The notes under the pieces were generated by a model. It ran no database searches. It saw nothing but the letters and a program-made list of their open reading frames with translations, and was not told where the DNA came from. A stretch of DNA of 37,852 nt from a bacterium. Its GTDB lineage: Bacteria; Patescibacteria; Dojkabacteria; JAKAPS01; JAJZLI01. Where the stretch lies: positions 1 to 37,852 of the forward strand of contig JAJZKG010000007.1 of the NCBI GenBank assembly GCA_021809565.1, in the 5' to 3' direction. Made by a program: the position numbers and the translations under genes. The stretch's first letter is position 1, and every line of letters starts with the position of its first letter. Below, piece by piece: positions 1-7,344 of the stretch.

Positions 1-102
1 TATAGAATAGACGAAATTAAAGAATATAGTACTAATGAGATTTCCTCACGTTTAGAGGATTTATTCTCTGGTATATCTATAATCACAGGATTTGTTTTCT
101 AA
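1..102 (+). CDS. 3' end of an unidentified protein (partial)
   Basis: The frame starting at base 1 is open for 33 codons and ends in TAA at 100-102. Only the C-terminal tail is present, with residues such as SRLEDLFSGISIITGFVF. The next gene begins one base after this stop, so the two are probably co-transcribed. The fragment is too short to name a family. That it is coding is inferred from the open frame and the tight junction. Confidence 0.5.
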   Translation, partial: YRIDEIKEYSTNEISSRLEDLFSGISIITGFVF

Positions 103-103
103 T

Positions 104-619
104 ATGGATAATCCACTAGATAGTAAAAAAGTAGTGCTAATAGAAAAAAAGTATGGTGGAATATTAGTATCCTTAACTGTTCAAGCACAGGATAGGGCTA
201 ATATTATTATACAGACAAATTATCTAATTCCTGGTTATAAACATGATGGTTCTCTTATAAACGATGATATCAGTGATATATTAGTTGGCAGAAATGTATT
301 TTTAATATCTTTAGAAAAAGATATATCTCAATATTTAAGAGTGTTGGGAGAAGACATTAAAATAGAATTTTCTAAACTTAAAAGGGCGGAAAAGATTGAT
401 ATTGATAATTTAAAACATATTATAATAGAATATAAAGAACAGGCAGAAAATAAGAAAATAAAATTCCATGATGATTTAGAAAATTTACAAAAAACCGCAG
501 ATGGAGATATTTATACTTTTGACAGAATAGTTGATAGATTAAGAAAGAATGGATTTATACTAAACAATGATAAACTATCTGAACTAAGAATAAAATGTTA
601 CTCTCAACATATTCAATAG
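104..619 (+). CDS. Hypothetical soluble protein, 171 aa
   Basis: I do not recognise a family. The protein is predicted soluble, with a beta-rich first half (VVLIEKKYGGILVSLTV near the start) and a charged helical second half rich in Lys, Glu and Asp. I see no signal peptide, membrane segment or catalytic motif. I chose the ATG at 104, one base after the upstream stop; an in-frame TTG at 92 would add four residues but overlap the upstream gene. There is no Shine-Dalgarno, which is usual in this window. It is probably the last gene of a plus-strand operon entering from the left. Confidence 0.7.
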   Translation: MDNPLDSKKVVLIEKKYGGILVSLTVQAQDRANIIIQTNYLIPGYKHDGSLINDDISDILVGRNVFLISLEKDISQYLRVLGEDIKIEFSKLKRAEKIDIDNLKHIIIEYKEQAENKKIKFHDDLENLQKTADGDIYTFDRIVDRLRKNGFILNNDKLSELRIKCYSQHIQ

Positions 620-683
620 TGTAATTCTATTGATATAAGAATCTCATAAATCAGTTTTTTATTATATAAAATTATATGAACAC

Positions 684-710
684 ACTAACTATAGTTTTTG
701 TATAGTTAGT
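684..710. terminator. Hairpin between convergent genes
   Basis: A perfect 10-bp inverted repeat, ACTAACTATA / TATAGTTAGT, encloses the 7-base loop GTTTTTG. It lies between the plus-strand gene ending at 619 and the minus-strand gene ending at 753, where a bidirectional terminator would be expected. There is no long T-run on either side, so it is not a textbook intrinsic terminator. Confidence 0.5.
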
Positions 711-752
711 AGTCTTACTCTATTGCATGCAATTTATTTAATGTATCCATGA

Positions 753-986
753 CTATACATTTGATTTAGATGATATATGATTCCTCATTTTATCATAAGT
801 TTCTTTATTAATTTCTCCTTTATCTAGTCTTTCTTTTAATATATTTATTGCTTTCTTTTTTGCTTTCTTATTATATTTATCTAAATCAGAAGTTGTAAGA
901 TTAGATATTAGAAAAATAGATATGTATATAATACCTACAAGTAGTGCTATATATATGATTGTGTTAATAATAGAATATGCTAACAT
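753..986 (-). CDS. Small membrane protein with SHOCT-like C-terminus, 77 aa
   Basis: One hydrophobic segment (about residues 5-28) is followed by a basic linker and a short helical C-terminus, AINILKERLDKGEINKETYD. This fits the SHOCT pattern: about 30 residues, helix, a G-x-I-[TN]-x-E-x-[YF] turn, helix. SHOCT units are common at the ends of small bacterial membrane proteins and are thought to aid oligomerisation or binding. The gene starts on the base after the stop of the related gene 987-1202, so the two form a tandem unit. The molecular role is unknown. Confidence 0.75.
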   Translation of the reverse strand: MLAYSIINTIIYIALLVGIIYISIFLISNLTTSDLDKYNKKAKKKAINILKERLDKGEINKETYDKMRNHISSKSNV

Positions 987-1202
987 TTATTTTTCTATAG
1001 TATTTTTTAATATTAAATATTCATCGTCTGATATCTCTCCTTTTGCATATTTTTCATAGAATTCAAATAAATCTTTATATTTCTTGTTTTGCATCAATTC
1101 TTTGTAGATATAATTATTAGATTTTATTGTGTAAGATATGAAAAAAATATAAAATGTTAATAAAGCTGTTATTAGTATTATTATAAGTATTAGTGGTATC
1201 AT
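987..1202 (-). CDS. Small membrane protein with SHOCT-like C-terminus, 71 aa
   Basis: An N-terminal transmembrane helix (about residues 3-25) precedes a C-terminal SHOCT-like segment, FEFYEKYAKGEISDDEYLIL, with the characteristic G-E-I-S-x-x-E-Y turn. It has the same architecture as its downstream neighbour (753-986) but a different sequence, so the pair may be diverged duplicates. The stop codon abuts the next gene's ATG with no spacer, implying translational coupling. Function is unknown; the domain call is by pattern recognition. Confidence 0.75.
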   Translation of the reverse strand: MIPLILIIILITALLTFYIFFISYTIKSNNYIYKELMQNKKYKDLFEFYEKYAKGEISDDEYLILKNTIEK

Positions 1203-1231
1203 TGCTTTTGTGTGTCCAAAATTAATTTATA

Positions 1232-1245
1232 TATAATTATAGTAA
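1232..1245 (+). promoter_or_regulatory. -10 box placed for a leaderless transcript
   Basis: TATAAT at 1232-1237 is followed by eight bases and then the GTG start at 1246. Transcription would begin at or next to the start codon. No clear -35 is seen. In such AT-rich DNA a single match is weak; the support is recurrence of this spacing at other genes here. Confidence 0.4.
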
Positions 1246-1839
1246 GTGAATAAAAGTATTTTTGCAATAGTAGTATCAAGAGTTTTTGATTTTTATATAG
1301 TTGTTCCTATAATGTCTATAATTCTACTTTTGAATTTTGGAATTTCCAAATTCTACATTGCTGGACCTATACTTATTATGATTCCTCTCACATTGTTTTT
1401 AATATTTTTGATTTTTCAAATAAGAAAGACTGGAATTGACAATATCGATTTTGATTTAAGCAATATACATGATAGGATTATATCTTCTTTTATTGTAACT
1501 TTATGGCTTTTAGCTAGTGATATAGTTTTATCTATATATGGAATTAATGAGGAATTACTACACATCCTTTATCTTTTTACTATAATCATAGTATTTGCTA
1601 CTTTAATAACATTATTTTGGAAAATTAGTTTTCATGCTATAATGATCACGACGCTGTTTGTCTTAGTACTTATATTTTATAAAGAATATTCTATAATAGT
1701 GGCTTTATTAATCCCTGTGGTATGGTTTTCTAGATTGGTTTTAAAAAAACATGATATTTATCAATTAATTGCTGGAAGTCTCTTAGTATTAGTATTATTT
1801 TCCGTATTTTATAATTTTGGTCTTATAATGATAAAATAG
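1246..1839 (+). CDS. PAP2-like integral membrane protein, 197 aa
   Basis: The protein has about six hydrophobic segments and resembles the PAP2 (phosphatidic acid phosphatase type 2) superfamily in its second half. The segment WKISFHAIM sits where the family has PSGH. SRLVLKKHDIYQLIAG matches the SR-x5-H-x3-D motif, with Ser-Arg and His kept but the final Asp replaced by Gln. An early HDR fits the region of the first phosphate-binding motif. It may handle a lipid phosphate or undecaprenyl-type substrate, or be a reduced relative with another role. The start is GTG, supported by the -10 box just upstream. A tRNA-Ser gene follows six bases after the stop. Confidence 0.7.
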   Translation: MNKSIFAIVVSRVFDFYIVVPIMSIILLLNFGISKFYIAGPILIMIPLTLFLIFLIFQIRKTGIDNIDFDLSNIHDRIISSFIVTLWLLASDIVLSIYGINEELLHILYLFTIIIVFATLITLFWKISFHAIMITTLFVLVLIFYKEYSIIVALLIPVVWFSRLVLKKHDIYQLIAGSLLVLVLFSVFYNFGLIMIK

Positions 1840-1845
1840 TTGTAT

Positions 1846-1931
1846 GGAGAGGTCGCATAGTGGTCTAGTGCGCTGGCTTGGAAAGCTAGTATACCTTTGT
1901 GGTATCGAGAGTTCGAATCTCTCTCTCTCCG
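1846..1931 (+). tRNA. tRNA-Ser (GGA)
   Basis: The acceptor stem pairs 1846-1852 (GGAGAGG) with 1924-1930 (TCTCTCC), with G at 1931 as discriminator. The anticodon arm is CTGGC-TTGGAAA-GCTAG, giving anticodon GGA (reads UCC/UCU). The T arm is GAGAG-TTCGAAT-CTCTC at 1907-1923. A long variable arm, TATACC...GGTATC, confirms a class II serine tRNA. CCA is not encoded; the next bases are AGT. Confidence 0.95.
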
Positions 1932-1954
1932 AGTAACATGTACACTATTCAAGG

Positions 1955-2173
1955 TCAATATTGAGAAGTTGGAGTCTTAGGTTTTACATGTGGAGAATTA
2001 TTTACATTGATCTTTGTATTTTTTACTGTTGTTCCTGTTATTGTCTTTTGTTTCCAACCTAAATAAGGGGAGTTTGGGTAAAATATATAATATATAAATC
2101 CTCCAACTATCATACCTAATATGAAGAAAAAGACTGCTATTATTAATTTTGACTGAGCTAAACCTTTTTTCAT
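1955..2173 (-). CDS. Small single-pass membrane protein, 72 aa
   Basis: A basic N-terminus (MKKGLAQSK) precedes one transmembrane helix (about residues 9-31, rich in Ile, Phe and Gly). A short polar tail rich in Thr, Asn and Pro would lie outside the membrane if the positive-inside rule holds. I do not recognise a family. It lies 17 bases downstream of the FMN reductase gene on the same strand and may share its transcript. Confidence 0.6.
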   Translation of the reverse strand: MKKGLAQSKLIIAVFFFILGMIVGGFIYYIFYPNSPYLGWKQKTITGTTVKNTKINVNNSPHVKPKTPTSQY

Positions 2174-2190
2174 ATATTTACATTTTACAC

Positions 2191-2727
2191 CTATTTTATG
2201 AAATTATTAAATTTTTGTAAAAAATCTCTAATGTTATCTTGTATAGTAGTATCTATGATTTCTCCATTGTCTGAAAATACATTTTGAGCGTTAGGGATAA
2301 ATAAATCTGGTTTTGACATAGTTCTTGTATTTAGTGCTGCAAGGACTGGGCGTAGTTGTATCTGTGCTCTCGCAGTACCAAAATATCCTCCTGAAGCACC
2401 GCATATGCATACAGGTTTATTATCTAGTGGTTTTTCTACTCTTGATAACCAGTCAATAACATTTTTAGTTATTGCTGAGAAAGAAAAATTGTATTCTGGA
2501 GTAGCAATAATTATTCCCTCAGCATTCTTAATTTGTTTTCTCAATTTACTAATTATTTCTGGGGGATCATTTTCAAGATCTTGATTAAAAAGTGGTATTT
2601 CTGATATATCAAATATATTAATATTAAATATATCTTTCCCCAACGAGATCATGTTGTTAAGTAACATTTTATTATATGAATTTTTCCTTAATGAGCCTGC
2701 AAAGGCTAAAATATTTGGGTTTTCCAT
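2191..2727 (-). CDS. NAD(P)H-dependent FMN reductase family protein, 178 aa
   Basis: This is a flavodoxin-fold protein of the NADPH-dependent FMN reductase family (relatives include ChrR/YieF and azoreductases). The N-terminal FMN-phosphate loop is AFAGSLRKNSYN (about residues 8-19). PEYNFSFSAITKNVIDW (about 97-113) is the second flavin-contact motif, and CGASGGYFGTARAQIQLRP follows at about 109-130. Length is normal for the family. It should transfer electrons from NAD(P)H to FMN and then to quinones or other acceptors in the cytoplasm. Substrate cannot be deduced. A -10 box lies six bases before the ATG. Confidence 0.9.
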   Translation of the reverse strand: MENPNILAFAGSLRKNSYNKMLLNNMISLGKDIFNINIFDISEIPLFNQDLENDPPEIISKLRKQIKNAEGIIIATPEYNFSFSAITKNVIDWLSRVEKPLDNKPVCICGASGGYFGTARAQIQLRPVLAALNTRTMSKPDLFIPNAQNVFSDNGEIIDTTIQDNIRDFLQKFNNFIK

Positions 2728-2739
2728 ATCAATATTATA
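2728..2739 (-). promoter_or_regulatory. -10 box placed for a leaderless FMN reductase mRNA
   Basis: On the minus strand TATAAT (2739-2734) is followed by six bases, ATTGAT, and then the ATG at 2727. Transcription would start at or within a base or two of the start codon. No Shine-Dalgarno is present. Confidence 0.5.
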
Positions 2740-2827
2740 CTATATTTTGATATTTTTTTCTCAAAATTAAACACAACTCCAACAAAATTTGAAAGAGCTT
2801 ATATTTATATGATTTTAATAATTAGGC

Positions 2828-3157
2828 TTAATTATTTTTTAGTTTATTCAATTCTTCAAGTAATTTCTCATTATGTCCTTCAATTCTGTACATTTGTTCA
2901 GCAAGGAGTTGTGAGTGTCTGTTTTGTAAGTTCTGTCCTACAAGAATAATAGGAAGTAGTACTAATTGAAGAAATATAGTCGATGTCCATAAGACATATT
3001 GTAGAGGGGTTGCTCCTTTAAAAGGGAATCCTGCAAATGCTATTACTGCAAACACAAAAGCACAATACATTGTGCCAACTATAGTGGTTATATATAAAGC
3101 TATCTTATCAAGAAATGATAATGAATCTTTATGTCTATGATTTATATTTTCAGCCAT
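2828..3157 (-). CDS. DUF1003-like small membrane protein, 109 aa
   Basis: Two transmembrane helices (about residues 17-42 and 50-75) are followed by ILVGQNLQNRHSQLLAEQ and a charged coiled C-terminus. The end of the second helix running into G/S-Q-N-x-Q is characteristic of DUF1003-type proteins. The family is widespread and uncharacterised. The gene stands alone, between the FMN reductase and tRNA-Gln genes on the same strand. Family assignment is by resemblance. Confidence 0.75.
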   Translation of the reverse strand: MAENINHRHKDSLSFLDKIALYITTIVGTMYCAFVFAVIAFAGFPFKGATPLQYVLWTSTIFLQLVLLPIILVGQNLQNRHSQLLAEQMYRIEGHNEKLLEELNKLKNN

Positions 3158-3241
3158 ATTTAGTTTATATAATTTATTTTAGTAAATTATACACTTTTTA
3201 ATCAATTAGGTGTAGAACCTTGCGTAGGTATACTTTAATAT

Positions 3242-3313
3242 TTGGGAGACTAGGAGTCGAACCTAGACTTACTACGTCCAGAGCGTAGCGTTTTGCCATT
3301 AAACTATCTCCCA
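3242..3313 (-). tRNA. tRNA-Gln (CTG)
   Basis: Read on the minus strand, the acceptor stem TGGGAGA pairs with TCTCCCA; discriminator A is at 3242. The anticodon arm is CTACG-CTCTGGA-CGTAG, so the anticodon is CTG. The T arm is CTAGG-TTCGACT-CCTAG. The U1-A72 pair is typical of glutamine tRNAs. CCA is not encoded. It lies 48 bases downstream of gltX on the same strand, so the two may be co-transcribed. Confidence 0.93.
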
Positions 3314-3361
3314 ACTAATACATTTATGATTATACTTGAGAATTGGTTAAAACAACAAATA

Positions 3362-4801
3362 TTAGTTATTAATTAATATTAGTAATCTTTCTTTAACTTT
3401 TTCTCGCCCTAGTACACTCATAGTATCTATTAGTGGAGGGGAGGCTTTTCTTCCTGTTATTGCTAGTCTAATAATCATAAAAAAATCTCCAATTTTATAA
3501 TTATTATTAACTGCATATTCTCTCATAATCTTTTCACTTTCTTCATTGATTCCGTATTCGTCTATTATTTGTATTATACTTTTTATTATTTTATTAACAT
3601 TATCTTTACTAAATATTTCATAGATTAAATCTTTTGGAATATCTATATCTTCAATGAAAAAACTTATTAGATCATTAATTTCAGATAATTTTTTTATTCT
3701 ATCTTGTGTAAGTTTTAGGATGTTTTCTAAATAAGAATTTTTTATATCTTTATATTTCAAATATGGTGTTATTAATTTTTTTAAATTTAATATGCTCAGT
3801 TGTCTTATATAGACACCGTTAATCCAATTTAGTTTATCTATATCAAATATTGGGCCACCCTTTGTTACTCTATCAAAAGAAAAGTTTCGTATGAATTCAT
3901 TCATTGAAATTATTTCTTTCCCATCAGGTGATGACCAACCAAGTAGTATTAAATAATTAATAAGGGCTTCTGGCAGATATCCCTCTTCTTTATACCAATT
4001 TATAGAAGTATTATTATGTCTTTTAGATACCTTTGACTTATCTCTATTTCTAAGTAAAGATAAATGTGCAAAGTATGGAATATCCCAACCAAAAGCCTTA
4101 TATATGAGTATATGTTTAGGTGTAGATGATATCCATTCTTCTCCTCTAATAATATGAGTTATTTCCATTAAATGATCATCAATTACAACAGCAGCATGAT
4201 AAGTCGGGTATCCATCTGTTTTTAATAGTATTTGATCATCAATTGATTTAGTGTTAATTATGATTTCTCCTCTTATAAGATCGTTAAAGACTATATCTGT
4301 ATTATCTGGAACATTAAGTCTTATTACGTATGCTTTTTTATCTTCTAGATTTTTATTAATCTCCTCTTTTTTTAAATTAAGACAATATTTATCATATTTA
4401 GGTTGTTCTTTATTCTTTATTTGAGCTTCTCTTATGCTAGCTAACCTTTCTTTACTACAAAAACAATAATACGCATTTTTATTATCAATTAATTCATTTA
4501 TATATTTTCTATAAATATCTAATCTTTCAGATTGTCTATATGGAGAATATTTACCACCTTTAAAAGGACTTTCATCTGGAGGCATTCCTGCCCAACTAAG
4601 TGCATCAATCATATTTTTTTCTGCTCCTTCAACAAATCTCTCTCTGTCAGTGTCTTCAATTCTAAAAATAAAATCACCATTATTTTGTTTTGCAAAAGCA
4701 TAATCAAAAATTGATTGATATAATGTACCTATATGAGGGTCACCAGTAGGTGACGGAGCAATTCTTGTTCTAATTTTTTTTTGGATATTGTTATTTTTCA
4801 T
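3362..4801 (-). CDS. gltX: Glutamyl-tRNA synthetase, 479 aa
   Basis: This is a class I aminoacyl-tRNA synthetase of the GluRS family, which charges tRNA-Glu with glutamate. The signature RIAPSPTGDPHIGT (about residues 12-25) contains the HIGH-type motif, and SKVSKRH (about 257-263) is the KMSKS-type loop. IEDTDRERFVEGAE and the CFCSKERL segment are typical. Length is normal. Because tRNA-Gln lies directly downstream, it may be a non-discriminating enzyme that also makes Glu-tRNA-Gln for GatCAB amidation. That is inference: no glnS or gat gene is in the window, and I could not align the anticodon-recognition residues confidently. Confidence 0.95.
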   Translation of the reverse strand: MKNNNIQKKIRTRIAPSPTGDPHIGTLYQSIFDYAFAKQNNGDFIFRIEDTDRERFVEGAEKNMIDALSWAGMPPDESPFKGGKYSPYRQSERLDIYRKYINELIDNKNAYYCFCSKERLASIREAQIKNKEQPKYDKYCLNLKKEEINKNLEDKKAYVIRLNVPDNTDIVFNDLIRGEIIINTKSIDDQILLKTDGYPTYHAAVVIDDHLMEITHIIRGEEWISSTPKHILIYKAFGWDIPYFAHLSLLRNRDKSKVSKRHNNTSINWYKEEGYLPEALINYLILLGWSSPDGKEIISMNEFIRNFSFDRVTKGGPIFDIDKLNWINGVYIRQLSILNLKKLITPYLKYKDIKNSYLENILKLTQDRIKKLSEINDLISFFIEDIDIPKDLIYEIFSKDNVNKIIKSIIQIIDEYGINEESEKIMREYAVNNNYKIGDFFMIIRLAITGRKASPPLIDTMSVLGREKVKERLLILINN

Positions 4802-4843
4802 GCTTTATATCTATAATGATGAAGAATAATATTATAAACTCAA

Positions 4844-6025
4844 ATGTCTAGACTTACAAGATTTACAATATATACCGAGAATGTGATTAAAATAGGAATC
4901 ATAACACTAGCTGGATTAATAGTAATATTATTAGCTTTTCTTATAGTATCTGCTATCTCAAAAGAGAATAATTTATCCTTGAAAAATGGTATTGCTTCAA
5001 ATTCTCTAGGTAATGTTCCCCCAATAATATTTACTCATTTTGTCCCACTTCCACAAGGTGATAATCCTATTTATACACTTGCCACACCCACAAATAGCTT
5101 CATAAATGTTCCTAAAATAATGAAGGTTTATAGATTATCATCTCCATCTATAAGTGTAAATTCTCTAAATATTGCAACATCTATTGCACAACAATTACAA
5201 TTTTCTGGACAAGGTCAGCAAAAATCACAATTTTTATATGATTGGTATTCAACCAACCATGTTTTAGAGATAAATATTCAAAATTTTAACTTTCAAATTC
5301 AACTTAAAAATAATCCAAGTGCATATTTTACTTATCAACAAAGACAAGGAAACATATTGGACAACTTCCAAAATCCTTTATCTGTATTGCAGACAGTTTC
5401 ATCATTTTTAACCTCCCTATATTACACTAATAGTCTGGGACAGACTGTGTATATTCTGCCTGAATTAAATAGATATCAAAATGAAGGTAATAATTATAAA
5501 ATCACAAATAATTTTACATCAACTCCTGTAACAATAACTAATACTAATGTACTTGATTCTAATATCTCTGGTACTCTTTCAAATGGTTATTATGTATTCT
5601 ATAAAAAAACTGTGGGGGGATATCCGATATATAGTCCAGATCCTAGTTTACCATTGATAAGATTTTTAATAAATGATCCTATACAGGGAGTATCTAATAT
5701 AATTTCTGCCTATTTCACCAATTATAATATACAAAGAACTAGTACAGGTACTTACAATATAATTTCTCCACAGCAAGCTTTTGCAAAGATGGAGAGAGGT
5801 CAAGGTTCTCTATCATCATTATATGCTTCATCAGGCAATCCTTATTTAACTGTAGAACCATCTTTGGATGTTACTAGGTTTTATGTAAATTCTGTCACCC
5901 TTGGGTATTATGAGGGTCAAAATTACCACCAGTTCTTAGAACCTATATATGTATTTTCTGGCATAGCATATTTTAAAAATGGAAGTACTGGCACATTCTA
6001 CTATTATGTGAATGCTTTATCTTAA
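4844..6025 (+). CDS. Membrane-anchored extracytoplasmic protein of unknown function, 393 aa
   Basis: A short basic N-terminus is followed by one transmembrane helix (about residues 16-38), then about 350 residues of Asn/Ser/Tyr/Gln-rich, beta-type sequence typical of a secreted domain. There is no lipobox, sortase motif or catalytic signature I can recognise. It probably sits on the outer face of the cytoplasmic membrane, anchored N-terminally. It is transcribed divergently from gltX and ends 14 bases from the convergent aspS stop, so it is a single-gene unit. I do not recognise the family. Confidence 0.75.
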   Translation: MSRLTRFTIYTENVIKIGIITLAGLIVILLAFLIVSAISKENNLSLKNGIASNSLGNVPPIIFTHFVPLPQGDNPIYTLATPTNSFINVPKIMKVYRLSSPSISVNSLNIATSIAQQLQFSGQGQQKSQFLYDWYSTNHVLEINIQNFNFQIQLKNNPSAYFTYQQRQGNILDNFQNPLSVLQTVSSFLTSLYYTNSLGQTVYILPELNRYQNEGNNYKITNNFTSTPVTITNTNVLDSNISGTLSNGYYVFYKKTVGGYPIYSPDPSLPLIRFLINDPIQGVSNIISAYFTNYNIQRTSTGTYNIISPQQAFAKMERGQGSLSSLYASSGNPYLTVEPSLDVTRFYVNSVTLGYYEGQNYHQFLEPIYVFSGIAYFKNGSTGTFYYYVNALS

Positions 6026-6039
6026 AAATCTAGATCTTA

Positions 6040-7341
6040 TTAAGGTGATATTCTTTTGACATCTCTAGGGAATAATGTTGCTTCTCTTACATTTTGAAGT
6101 CCTAAAAATTGCTGAGTAAGCCTTTCAAATCCCATTCCAAATCCACCTTCTTCTGGCATACCATATTTAAATATTTCAAGAAAATCAGTAAAATCATTTG
6201 GGTTCATCCCCTTCTTTTTTATTGAGTCAATAAGTTGATTATAATTATTTATTCTTTGACCACCAGTAGCAATTTCTTCACCTCTTAAAATAAAATCAAA
6301 GCTTAACGTATTATCTGGATCTTCTGGATCTGGCATTGTATAGAAAGGTCTTTTTGATGTTGGGTAGTGTGTGATAACGATAAGGTCTGATTTATATTTT
6401 TCCATTGCTATTTTTGATATGGTTTTTTCATCTTCAGGCGATAAATCATTTTCAGACCTTCTATCAACTCTAGTTTCCTGGAATATCAGTTTTTGAGCTT
6501 CTTTCAGTTTTATTATAGGAACATCTTTTGGAATTGTGGGCAATGTTTTTTGCAATATTTCCAATTCCTTTACATTTTCTTTTTCAACTTTATCTCTGAT
6601 ATATCTTATTACATTTATACAGAAAGATATTATATCAAGATATGAATTTATAAATCCCATTTCAAATTCATACTGTATAAACTCTGATGTATGTCTTGAG
6701 GTTCCATACTTTTCTGCTCTATAGGAATGTGCTATAGCAAATACTTTCTCAAACACACCAACCATAATTTGTTTGTACAACTGTGCAGACTGAGATAAGT
6801 ATGCATCCTTTCCATAGTATTTAAATTTAAATAATTCAGATCCACCTTCTGTAGCACTTCCCACAATTGTTGGTGGAAAAATCTCTGTGGCATTATCTTT
6901 TATTGCATATTCTCTGTATGCTTCCGCCATTGTTGCTTGGATTTTAAATATAGCTCTCTCTCTTGGTGCTCTCAAAACAATAGGTCTATTATCAAGAATG
7001 GTATCTATGTTTGCATGAATTTCTGGTTTGTTTATTTCTATTTTTAATGGTTCTGTAACTTTTGATATTACAGTTATTTTAGGGTCATGGATTTCAGCTT
7101 TATTTAAAGATCTTTCATCATATGTACAGATACCTTGAACTTCTATAACACTTTCATCCATAAGATCCTGTACTTTTGAAATCTCTTTTGGATCCTTTAA
7201 AACTATTTGTATTAGGCCATCCCTGTCACGAAGAATGATAAAATTAACCTTTCCCATCATTCTTTTCTGGAATATATGCCCTTTTACAAGTACATCTTCT
7301 TTATTATGATTTTTTAAATCTAAAGAATATATCCTCTCCAT
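6040..7341 (-). CDS. aspS: Aspartyl-tRNA synthetase, archaeal type, 433 aa
   Basis: This is a class IIb synthetase: an N-terminal OB-fold anticodon-binding domain (about residues 1-100, with FIILRDRDGLIQIVLK), then the catalytic domain. Motif 2 (RAEKYGTSRHTSEF) and motif 3 (GGFGMGFERL) are present, with GEEIATGGQR typical of AspRS rather than AsnRS. It ends FPRDVKRISP. At 433 residues it lacks the large GAD insertion of standard bacterial AspRS, so it belongs to the archaeal/AspS2-like group, which includes non-discriminating enzymes that also make Asp-tRNA-Asn. By hand alignment, the two archaeal specificity positions are neither of the known residue pairs, so specificity is unresolved. It starts three bases after the rny stop, as the second gene of an operon. 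Confidence 0.93.
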   Translation of the reverse strand: MERIYSLDLKNHNKEDVLVKGHIFQKRMMGKVNFIILRDRDGLIQIVLKDPKEISKVQDLMDESVIEVQGICTYDERSLNKAEIHDPKITVISKVTEPLKIEINKPEIHANIDTILDNRPIVLRAPRERAIFKIQATMAEAYREYAIKDNATEIFPPTIVGSATEGGSELFKFKYYGKDAYLSQSAQLYKQIMVGVFEKVFAIAHSYRAEKYGTSRHTSEFIQYEFEMGFINSYLDIISFCINVIRYIRDKVEKENVKELEILQKTLPTIPKDVPIIKLKEAQKLIFQETRVDRRSENDLSPEDEKTISKIAMEKYKSDLIVITHYPTSKRPFYTMPDPEDPDNTLSFDFILRGEEIATGGQRINNYNQLIDSIKKKGMNPNDFTDFLEIFKYGMPEEGGFGMGFERLTQQFLGLQNVREATLFPRDVKRISP

Positions 7342-7344
7342 TAT

